This document shows positions 28,428 to 35,273 of a stretch of 64,000 bases of DNA, piece after piece (position 1 is the first letter of the stretch; the number at the start of each line of letters is the position of its first letter). The stretch is from contig NZ_JALVTW010000017.1 in the NCBI RefSeq assembly GCF_027023985.1, positions 49,099-113,098 of the forward strand. Reading direction: 5' to 3'. The notes below the pieces were generated by a model. That model saw only the letters and a list, made by a program, of their open reading frames with translations. It was not told the origin of the DNA and searched no databases. The translations under genes and the position numbers were made by a program. This stretch comes from Persephonella sp. (GTDB lineage Bacteria; Aquificota; Aquificia; Aquificales; Hydrogenothermaceae).

Positions 28428-28442
28428 ATACTTAGTAAGTAT
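28428..28442. promoter_or_regulatory. Palindrome upstream of wecB
   Basis: ATACTTAGTAAGTAT is a 15-base perfect palindrome about ten bases upstream of the wecB ATG, beside the ribosome site. It could be the operator for the exopolysaccharide operon. The regulator is unknown. Confidence 0.45.
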
Positions 28443-28536
28443 ATACAAACATCTTAATATTAGCATAAATAGTTATAGGTTACTAAAATTTCTTAGTAGA
28501 ATTATAATCGGATTTTTTCAAATAAAATTTTATATG

Positions 28537-29409
28537 CTAAGTTAATGCGAATAAATTATTCGGTTCAATTATTATAGCTTTATTATTTAAATTTCGTCTA
28601 TTTATTTCTTCTTTAAAATGTTTTAGAGGTGCCTCCACCTGAACAAATTTAGGAATTGTATGAAAAGTCCCATAATGAATTGGGACTATAAAGTGAGCTT
28701 TAAGGTCTAAAAATGCCTTTACCGCTTCAGAAGGATTCATATGAACTTTATGCAAAATAAGAGTAGGTTCATAACCACCTATCGGGAGGAAAGCTATGTC
28801 AATTTTGAATTTTTTCCCATATTCTTTGAATCCTTCAAAATAAGCTGTATCTCCCCCAAAATAAAAGGTTTTATCCTCAATAGTTATCAAATAACTGGTA
28901 ACTTCTGTATTTGGGAATAAGATTGAACGGCCTTTGTTATGTTTTACAGGTAAAGAGGTTATCTGTATTCCCTCTTTTTGTATGGTTTCAAAATGTTTTA
29001 GTTCTATGATTTCTTTGAAATGAATTCTTCCAAGCACAGGTTTTGTGTTTTCGGGAATAATCACGATACTTTCCCTGTCTAATCTCCTTAAAGTCCTCAT
29101 ATCAAGATGGTCATAATGGGCATGGGATATCAGGATAATATCTACTTGAGGCACAAGGTCAGGTCTCAAAGCTGGTTTTTGCCTTTTAATTCCAAATATA
29201 TGGGGGCTTAAAAATGGGTCAGTCAGAATTTTTTTACCTTTATAAGAGATTAAAAATGTAGAATGCCCTAAATTTGCAATAAAATCTCTGTTTTCTTTTA
29301 TTGCTGCAGTTATTTTCTGGTATATCTCTGAACTTTCATCAAGCATATATTCCTTATATAGCCTATAATCCTTTACTTTTTGCTTCCTGCCAGTAATGTT
29401 CCATATCAT
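28537..29409 (-). CDS. MBL-fold metallo-hydrolase (NAPE-PLD/UlaG-like)
   Basis: A 290-residue metallo-beta-lactamase fold protein. LGHSTFLI opens the domain; DPFLSPH, the dinuclear metal motif SHAHYDHLD (about 93-101), YFGGDTAYFEGF and the late His VPIHYGTF are present, as in the phospholipase D-like and lactonase-like branch. The start at 29409 overlaps mazG by 47 bases. A later Met at 29346 (MLDESSE) would avoid the overlap, but relatives carry a similar N-terminal extension. Substrate unknown. Confidence 0.85.
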   Translation of the reverse strand: MIWNITGRKQKVKDYRLYKEYMLDESSEIYQKITAAIKENRDFIANLGHSTFLISYKGKKILTDPFLSPHIFGIKRQKPALRPDLVPQVDIILISHAHYDHLDMRTLRRLDRESIVIIPENTKPVLGRIHFKEIIELKHFETIQKEGIQITSLPVKHNKGRSILFPNTEVTSYLITIEDKTFYFGGDTAYFEGFKEYGKKFKIDIAFLPIGGYEPTLILHKVHMNPSEAVKAFLDLKAHFIVPIHYGTFHTIPKFVQVEAPLKHFKEEINRRNLNNKAIIIEPNNLFALT

Positions 29410-30139
29410 TTAGCGGCATCTCCTTTAGGTCAATATTTTTTTCTTTTGCTTTCTTCTCAATATAATTAAATCTTCTTATACTTCTATCTGTCGCTTCGTG
29501 TAATGCTTCTTCAGGGTCTATTCCATAAGCCCTAGCCAGATTTGTTATTGTAAGCAGTAAATCTCCAAGTTCATGTTTTATCTCTTCTGGATTTTTGGCT
29601 TCTTTCAGTTCATTAAATTCCTCTTCAACTTTTTCCATAACTTCTTGAGGGTTTTGCCAATCAAAACCTACTTTTGACATTCTTTTTTGAACTTTTACCG
29701 CTCTCATAAGGGCAGGCATACGTGCAGGAATTCCTTCAAGAATGGATTCTCTTTTTTTCTCTTTCTGTTTAATTAGTTCCCATTTTTTGAGATGGTCTTC
29801 ACCCTCTAAATCTTCATATTTCTGGTCTCCAAACACATGGGGATGTCTTCTTATAAGCTTATCAATCAATGCGTTTATAACATCATTTATATCAAATTTG
29901 CCTTCGTCCTTTTTTATCTGTGCATGGAAAACCACCTGTAAAAGCAGGTCTCCAAGCTCTTCAATCATAGCGTCTGTATCATTTTTTTCTATAGCTTCAA
30001 ATAGTTCATAAGCCTCTTCTATAAGGTTGTTTTTTATAGATTGACTTGTTTGCTCCCTATCCCATGGGCATTCTTTTCTGAGTCTCGCCATTATATCAAC
30101 AAGTCTCTGGAAATTTTTTCCTTCTTCTCTACACTCCAT
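29363..30139 (-). CDS. mazG: Nucleoside triphosphate pyrophosphohydrolase MazG
   Basis: Hydrolyses NTPs to NMP and pyrophosphate, a house-cleaning enzyme. The 258 residues hold two MazG repeats: the first with LRKECPWDREQTSQS and EEAYELFEAIE...EELGDLLLQVVFHA, the second with FNELKEAKNPEEIKHELGDLL. The EExxE...ExxD metal ligands are visible in both. It is divergent from upp with a 43-base gap. Confidence 0.94.
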   Translation of the reverse strand: MECREEGKNFQRLVDIMARLRKECPWDREQTSQSIKNNLIEEAYELFEAIEKNDTDAMIEELGDLLLQVVFHAQIKKDEGKFDINDVINALIDKLIRRHPHVFGDQKYEDLEGEDHLKKWELIKQKEKKRESILEGIPARMPALMRAVKVQKRMSKVGFDWQNPQEVMEKVEEEFNELKEAKNPEEIKHELGDLLLTITNLARAYGIDPEEALHEATDRSIRRFNYIEKKAKEKNIDLKEMPLNDMEHYWQEAKSKGL

Positions 30140-30200
30140 AAACAGCCTCCCTCAGTGTTAGAATATTTAAGCAATATAATATATGCCTGAGGAGAAAAAA

Positions 30201-30824
30201 ATGAAAAATGTTATAGAAGTTAATCATCCTCTTTCAAAAAATCTGGTAACAAGGCTTAGGGATATTAACACAAAACCGTATAATTTCCGTGAGTTTATAT
30301 CAGAAATTGCCAGAATTTTGTTATTTGAGGCATTAAAAAATGAACCTCTGGTAGAAAAAGAAATAGATATATGGATTGGAAAGGATAAATTTCCTGTGCT
30401 TCAGGAGGAAAAATATGTATTTATTCCTATTTTAAGGGCAGGTCTTCCTATGCTGGACGGGATTTTAAAGGTAATGCCCGAGGCTGTTTCAGGATTTCTG
30501 GCGATAAAAAGAAACGAGGAAACACTTGAAAGTGTTCTTTATTATGATCGTGTTCCTCAGCTTGATGGGAAAACAGCAATAATACTTGATCCTATGGTTG
30601 CTACAGGGGGTTCACTGGATTATGCAATAAAGGTAGTTAAAGAAAAAAATCCAGAAAAAATAATTTCCCTTAATATCATTGGTGCTCCTGAAGGATTACG
30701 AAGGGTATCACAAAACCATCCGGATGTAACTATTTACATAGCCCAGATAGATGAAAAACTAAATGATAAAGGATACATAATTCCTGGTCTTGGAGATGCT
30801 GGGGACAGGGCGTATAACACTTAA
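30201..30824 (+). CDS. upp: Uracil phosphoribosyltransferase
   Basis: Pyrimidine salvage enzyme making UMP from uracil and PRPP. The start at 30201 (MKNVIEVNHPLSKNLVTRLRD) lies seven bases after GAGGAG and fits the family. The earlier ATG at 30183 would place that site inside the gene. The 207 residues carry the PRPP loop DPMVATGGSLDYAI and the uracil-binding C-terminal PGLGDAGDRAYNT. It is followed after three bases by a LysE-type exporter on the same strand. Confidence 0.95.
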   Translation: MKNVIEVNHPLSKNLVTRLRDINTKPYNFREFISEIARILLFEALKNEPLVEKEIDIWIGKDKFPVLQEEKYVFIPILRAGLPMLDGILKVMPEAVSGFLAIKRNEETLESVLYYDRVPQLDGKTAIILDPMVATGGSLDYAIKVVKEKNPEKIISLNIIGAPEGLRRVSQNHPDVTIYIAQIDEKLNDKGYIIPGLGDAGDRAYNT

Positions 30825-30827
30825 GCC

Positions 30828-31424
30828 ATGCATATAAAGGATATTATCACAGGATTTATCTTTGGAGTTTCTGCAGGTTTATCTCCTGGACCTTTAATGG
30901 CTTTGTTAATATCAGAAACATTGCAGGGACATAGAAAAAATGGCATTCTTGTTTCTATTTCTCCAATCATAACAGATATTCCGATTTTGCTAATTTCCCT
31001 TTTTATTCTGGACAAAATCAGTGAAGTGAAGCACCTGATTTCTGTTGTATATTTTCTGGGGACTTTAATACTTTTTTATTTTGGATATAAAAACTTAAAG
31101 ATAAAACATTTTCAGCTTGATACTGATTTAACCGGCTCTCTGAAAAAAGGTGTTCTTTTAAATATCTTAAACCCATACACCTATTTATTCTGGTTTTTTA
31201 TTGGTGCTCCTTATGTGAGGGAAGCAGGTTTTATTGGGGGTGTTTTGTTCACGGTATTTTTCTTTATAGGGATTACCGGAAGTATGATGATAATTGTTGT
31301 TTTCACAGAAAAATTAAAAAAGTTTATAGAGAGCAGGTATTATATCTACCTGCTCCGTTTTATTGGCGTTCTGTTTATAGCTCTGGGAATTATGCTACTT
31401 AAAGATGGTCTATCTAAAATTTAA
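30828..31424 (+). CDS. LysE/RhtB-family exporter
   Basis: A 198-residue inner-membrane protein with about six helices. The conserved GxxxGLSPGPLMALLISETLQ (about 12-32) is the signature of the LysE/RhtB/CadD superfamily of amino-acid and related exporters. The second hallmark Asp follows in SPIITDIPI. It is co-transcribed with upp (3-base gap). It ends one base before the bacterioferritin stop on the other strand. Substrate cannot be read from the sequence. Confidence 0.85.
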   Translation: MHIKDIITGFIFGVSAGLSPGPLMALLISETLQGHRKNGILVSISPIITDIPILLISLFILDKISEVKHLISVVYFLGTLILFYFGYKNLKIKHFQLDTDLTGSLKKGVLLNILNPYTYLFWFFIGAPYVREAGFIGGVLFTVFFFIGITGSMMIIVVFTEKLKKFIESRYYIYLLRFIGVLFIALGIMLLKDGLSKI

Positions 31425-31931
31425 TTACTGACCTGCTTGGCCACCTTGTGAACCAATTCTTTTACTTCTTTCCATTGCCTGTTGTGATAGGTATTCCAGA
31501 CCGAATTTTTTAAGGTTTTCATATTCTATATTGAAGGTATCATAATGCCTTTCTTCATCCATTATTACTGATTCAAAAATCTGTTTTGTTCCTGCATCCC
31601 TGTTGTTAGAGGCTTCTACTGCAAATTCGTTATACATATCTACCGCTTCTTCTTCGGCATTCATAGCCCATTTAAGCATTTCTTCTGGGTCTCTGATATG
31701 TTCCACATTTTTTGCAGGTTTCATCTCTATCTCTCCACCAAGGAAAAGAATTCTTTCTGCAAATCTTTCTGTGTGAAGCATTTCATCAATAGCTGTTCTT
31801 TTGAATATTGCTGCCAGCAAATCATAACCAAGGTCATCTAATACAAAATGAAAATACATATATTGGTGAATTGCCGTTAATTCTTCGGCTATAGCCTTGT
31901 TTAATAATTCAATAGATTTTTCCCTGTTCAT
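31425..31931 (-). CDS. bfr: Bacterioferritin-like iron-storage protein
   Basis: A 168-residue ferritin-like four-helix bundle. The dinuclear iron ligands are visible as EELTAIHQY (Glu), DEMLHTERF (Glu-x-x-His), EEEAVDMYNEF and MDEERHYDTF. A Met that could bind heme is present (YMYFHF region), but heme binding is not certain. A C-terminal Gly/Gln-rich tail (RIGSQGGQAGQ) is unusual. Upstream is a well-formed promoter overlapped by a Fur box, which indicates control by iron. Confidence 0.88.
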   Translation of the reverse strand: MNREKSIELLNKAIAEELTAIHQYMYFHFVLDDLGYDLLAAIFKRTAIDEMLHTERFAERILFLGGEIEMKPAKNVEHIRDPEEMLKWAMNAEEEAVDMYNEFAVEASNNRDAGTKQIFESVIMDEERHYDTFNIEYENLKKFGLEYLSQQAMERSKRIGSQGGQAGQ

Positions 31932-31953
31932 AGGACAATCCTCCTGCTTTTCT

Positions 31954-31986
31954 AATAACGATAATGATTATTGATTAGAAAGTCAA
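31954..31986 (-). promoter_or_regulatory. bfr promoter with overlapping Fur box
   Basis: On the - strand TTGACT (31986-31981) and TATCGT (31963-31958) are separated by exactly 17 bases. The 19 bases 31954-31972 match the classical Fur box GATAATGATAATCATTATC at 15 of 19 positions and cover the spacer and -10. Fur or a Fur homologue is expected to control bfr here. Whether it represses or activates is not visible. Confidence 0.8.
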
Positions 31987-32021
31987 TAGGAAATTTTTGG
32001 TTTCAGAAATTGTAAAGGGAT

Positions 32022-32447
32022 TTAGGAATTATTATTTTTGTCTTTTAGTTTTTTATCAATAATATCAAGTAGATTAATACTTGGAAGAAGTCTATCTTCA
32101 GGACGAAGGTAAGAACATTTTTGAAATATTAAACCTCTAAGAAAACCGTAAATAATTGATAATCCGTTATAAAGCAAAAGCTGTGCTTTCTTCTCAGGAG
32201 GCAATCCCTCTTCAAACTCAAAAATTGCCAGAACTTCTGTGTCAACTTTTAGTCTTACTTTTCTATTTCTATTGTTTACTTTAAGATAAAAAATCAGCCC
32301 TTCATATTCCTTTTCATCTATATTAACTTTTACAGGTTCAAAGTCTATATCTATATTAAATTTTTTCTCACCTTTTATATTTTCATCAAGATTTAGCCTT
32401 ATAATCTGTATATCCTTAAGCTGCAATGGAGAAAGTTTTGCTTTCAT
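32022..32447 (-). CDS. SecB-like chaperone of a toxin-antitoxin-chaperone module
   Basis: A 141-residue protein with the SecB fold pattern: N-terminal SPLQLKDIQIIRLNLDEN, alternating strands (EGLIFYLKVN, KVRLKVDTEVLAIFEFEEG), then the helix GLSIIYGFLRGLIFQKCSYL and the SecB-like end LPSINLLDII. Together with the two upstream genes it forms the toxin-antitoxin-chaperone (TAC) order known from Mycobacterium HigBA-SecB. Its start overlaps the antitoxin stop by 32 bases. Its probable role is to protect the antitoxin from aggregation and proteolysis. A role in general export cannot be excluded. Confidence 0.82.
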   Translation of the reverse strand: MKAKLSPLQLKDIQIIRLNLDENIKGEKKFNIDIDFEPVKVNIDEKEYEGLIFYLKVNNRNRKVRLKVDTEVLAIFEFEEGLPPEKKAQLLLYNGLSIIYGFLRGLIFQKCSYLRPEDRLLPSINLLDIIDKKLKDKNNNS

Positions 32448-32772
32448 CTTCTTTTCCTTTTTTGACTAGTTTTAGAAGTTCTTTGTTAGGTGCCACCCTG
32501 TATTCTTCTTTTTCCCTATCAATTATTTTTATGCCAGCATCAACCTCTAATGCTGACAAAATTTTGGCTACAGTTTTAAGGGATATGTTTTGTCCGCTGA
32601 AAATCTTGGTAATGTATGCAGGAGATACTCCCATTTTTTCTGCAAGCTGTTTTTTGTTCAGACCTTTATCAAGCATAAGTTGTTTAAGGTAATATGAAAG
32701 GTCAAGCATTAAACCGTGGTATATAGCTTCTTCATCGTATTTATATTCCTCTAACCAAGCTTTCAAACTCAT
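32416..32772 (-). CDS. HigA-like antitoxin with C-terminal extension
   Basis: A 118-residue protein with a Cro/C1 helix-turn-helix (about 38-70, LNKKQLAEKMGVSPAYITKIF). An N-terminal helical part (SLKAWLEEYKYDEEA) may contact the toxin. The last 35 residues (EEYRVAPNKELLKLVKKGK and the end) are in the position of the chaperone-addiction segment of TAC antitoxins. It overlaps the toxin gene and the chaperone gene by 32 bases each. It probably represses the operon through the palindrome at 33117-33136. Confidence 0.85.
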   Translation of the reverse strand: MSLKAWLEEYKYDEEAIYHGLMLDLSYYLKQLMLDKGLNKKQLAEKMGVSPAYITKIFSGQNISLKTVAKILSALEVDAGIKIIDREKEEYRVAPNKELLKLVKKGKEDESKTFSIAA

Positions 32773-33115
32773 TTTTTACCTCCTGTGCAATTTCGCAAGC
32801 TCTTTCAATATCAGCTCGCTTTTGTTTTGACATATTCTTCTGAACTTTCCAAAAATGGAGAATTAAAATATTATTTCCTTGCTTATAGCATGCCAGTCTA
32901 TAAGGTTTAACTTTTAGTTCAAATAAATTCTCACATCCTTTTATGCTTTCCCAAAGTTCAGGTTTATTAGGTATCCTTTCTGCCAATCTTCCAATGCTAA
33001 TTTTTATCTTCTTAACTGCTGTTTTGTCTTTCAACCTATCAATATCTCTTTTTACTGTATCCAGGATATACAGCCTGAAAACTTTCTCATCGGTAATAAG
33101 TAAAATTTCAGCCAT
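32741..33115 (-). CDS. RelE/HigB-like toxin
   Basis: A 124-residue protein with the RelE/ParE-type small fold: KRDIDRLKDKTAVKKIKISIGRLAERI, then WESIKGCENLFELKV, PYRLACYKQGNNILILHFW and a basic KKNMSKQK-like helix (VQKNMSKQKRADIERA). This matches the Gp49/HigB group, which usually cleaves mRNA on the ribosome. It is the first gene of the TAC operon, the usual HigBA order. Only AGG precedes the ATG, as part of the operator sequence. Confidence 0.85.
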   Translation of the reverse strand: MAEILLITDEKVFRLYILDTVKRDIDRLKDKTAVKKIKISIGRLAERIPNKPELWESIKGCENLFELKVKPYRLACYKQGNNILILHFWKVQKNMSKQKRADIERACEIAQEVKNEFESLVRGI

Positions 33116-33116
33116 T

Positions 33117-33178
33117 ATTTAACCTATAAGTTAAATTTATTGTAAATTAATTTTTGTGCAATGGCAAGTTAAATTTAT
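33117..33178 (-). promoter_or_regulatory. Promoter and operators of the toxin-antitoxin-chaperone operon
   Basis: On the - strand TTGCCA (33167-33162) and TACAAT (33144-33139) are 17 bases apart. The palindrome ATTTAAC-CTATAA-GTTAAAT (33117-33136) covers the predicted start and the ribosome site. The 13 bases AAGTTAAATTTAT occur twice, at 33128-33140 and 33166-33178, flanking the promoter. The second copy overlaps the stop codon of the OLD nuclease gene. The layout fits autorepression by the antitoxin. Confidence 0.75.
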
Positions 33179-35157
33179 ACCTTTTTAAACAACTCATTTA
33201 AGATATTTAAAAATTCCTCTTCAAATATATCTGAAAAGTTTTTATTATCTTCTATCAAATATTTTCTTAATTTGATAACCGATTCAAAAGTAAATTTTCT
33301 ATCTTCTAAAATATTTTTATATTCTTCTTTAAACATATCTTCTATTTCACCAGATAGTATAAAAATATTAGCCTTTTTCTTTAATTCCTTGATAGCCCCA
33401 ATTATAAAGGCTTTATATTTGTCTTTATTTTTATCATTAATACTATCTATATCTTTAAGCTTCTTTGCTTCTTTCTTAAAATTTATGAAATTTTCTTCAT
33501 TTAAATGAACATTTATCAGTTTTTCCAAATATTTATATTTAGAATTCAGCTTATTTTTTAAATATTCTCTTAACTTCTCGTTTCCTAAAAGTCCTCTTAA
33601 CAAGTAATCAAAATCAGCTAAGATAAAAAACTCTATTCCTAGATTTTTACAAATGTTCACAAAATTTATAAAATCCTTTTTGCCTATTGCAGATATTACA
33701 CTTATATTTTTTTCATCTAACATAGAACCTTCCTTAAGATTGTCATAAAATTTAATAATATATTTCTCATAGCCTTCAGTTAAAATTACTTTTTTAGCAA
33801 AAAATAATTCAGTATTTTCTTCCCTAATCAAAAGATTTTTAAAATCTTCATTTATTTCTACATATCTCGCTTGTGTTCCATTTTCTTCATCTTTCCAAAC
33901 TCTGAAAATTCTTGGATTATGAATGTTTTCATCTTTAACGAAAACAGGATTATGAGTTGTCAGTATAACCTGATGTTCAATATTGTTTTCATTATCATTT
34001 ATAAAATAATTTATTTTTTTGTTTATAACTCTACAGGCATGGGGATGAAGATAAATCTCAGGTTCCTCTAAACACAGCAAAGAATTTGAAACTGCATTTT
34101 TTCTTACAAAATATGTAAATAAGCTTATTACTATCGCACTTTGAATACCTGCTCCTTTTTCGTTTATAGGGGCAGTAAATCCATCATCAACATATATTTT
34201 TATATTTTTACTGATATCTATTTCATCATCCATAAAAGAAAAAATTAATTTTGCTCCATCAAATCCAGAAACTAAAGATGTCTTCTCTATTTCATTTTTT
34301 AGCTCCTCAAAAATTTTGTTAGCATTTTCCTTTATTATTCTTCTTGCATTTTCTAATTCTTTAAAAGGATTTTCTGTTTCTTGAATATCCTCTTTTTTTT
34401 CTTTTATAAGATTTTTAATCAGTTTCCCATACCAGTTCCAATTGGTTGGCTTTAATTGATATTCTGGGTCTCTAAATGGAGGAATTATTGCACTGATTAG
34501 AATTTCATTCCTAATAAAAGCCCTATTACACAAATACCACTTTTCTTTTTCTTTCTCTTTCTCTTTTTTTACTAAAATTAATCTAAAATCTTTTTCAATT
34601 TCGTTATTTTCGTTTCTTTTTGCTCTAAAAATATAAATAAATCTATCAATCGATTCCAAAAAAGTTTTTAAATTATCTAATTCATTATCATTTATATTCT
34701 TGAATTTAATATATTTCTTTGTTCCTTCCTCTATATCGTCAATATTAGATGCCCAGCTTAAAGAATTTCCCTCAAAATCTATACCAAAAGCTTCTTCTAT
34801 AAAATCTTCAAAACTGTAATTCTCATAATAATCTTTTAAACTATTTTTTAAAGTTATACTGCTTCCTGAAGAAGTATTTTTTAGAATTTCAAAATTTAAT
34901 CTTGAGCTTTCTTTTTTAGAAATTTCTCCAATAATAAACAATTCATTCTCTTGTCCATTAAAAAAATCTCTCTCTGAGATATTTTCATATTTTTTATAAT
35001 CGGGTGTTTGTTCTCCAAGAATAATATTAAGAGCTTTTATTATATTACTCTTACCAGCATTGTTATGTCCTATAATTACATTTTTTGTTGGAGAAAATTC
35101 CAAATCCAAAAACTTTATGCTTCTGTAATTAGAAATTATAAGTCTGGATAGATACAT
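33175..35157 (-). CDS. OLD-family ATP-dependent nuclease (AAA ATPase with TOPRIM)
   Basis: A 660-residue overcoming-lysogenisation-defect family protein. N-terminal ABC-like ATPase: LIISNYRSIKFLDLEF, Walker A GHNNAGKSN (about 30-38), signature-like NEKGAGIQSAIVISLF, Walker B LLCLEEPEIYLHP. C-terminal TOPRIM: VILTEGYEKYI with the catalytic Glu, then ILADFDYL. Such proteins act in phage defence (OLD, GajA) and DNA processing. No UvrD-like GajB follows, so it looks like a stand-alone class. The gene is far more AT-rich than its neighbours (10-14 G+C per 60 bases in three sampled lines, against 27 in uvrA), suggesting transfer. Confidence 0.88.
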   Translation of the reverse strand: MYLSRLIISNYRSIKFLDLEFSPTKNVIIGHNNAGKSNIIKALNIILGEQTPDYKKYENISERDFFNGQENELFIIGEISKKESSRLNFEILKNTSSGSSITLKNSLKDYYENYSFEDFIEEAFGIDFEGNSLSWASNIDDIEEGTKKYIKFKNINDNELDNLKTFLESIDRFIYIFRAKRNENNEIEKDFRLILVKKEKEKEKEKWYLCNRAFIRNEILISAIIPPFRDPEYQLKPTNWNWYGKLIKNLIKEKKEDIQETENPFKELENARRIIKENANKIFEELKNEIEKTSLVSGFDGAKLIFSFMDDEIDISKNIKIYVDDGFTAPINEKGAGIQSAIVISLFTYFVRKNAVSNSLLCLEEPEIYLHPHACRVINKKINYFINDNENNIEHQVILTTHNPVFVKDENIHNPRIFRVWKDEENGTQARYVEINEDFKNLLIREENTELFFAKKVILTEGYEKYIIKFYDNLKEGSMLDEKNISVISAIGKKDFINFVNICKNLGIEFFILADFDYLLRGLLGNEKLREYLKNKLNSKYKYLEKLINVHLNEENFINFKKEAKKLKDIDSINDKNKDKYKAFIIGAIKELKKKANIFILSGEIEDMFKEEYKNILEDRKFTFESVIKLRKYLIEDNKNFSDIFEEEFLNILNELFKKV

Positions 35158-35273
35158 TTCCTCCTAACCCTCCTAAACCTCTAAAATAAATCTTAAATTT
35201 TTATGTTCTTCTTTATTTGTTTTATGAAAACAGATTTTAAAAATATTTTAAGTTATTTTGCTATATTTTTCAT

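Noticed and set aside
33175..35157. Complete Gabija system
   Set aside because: Only the GajA-like OLD protein is present; the next genes are a TAC module, not a UvrD-like helicase.
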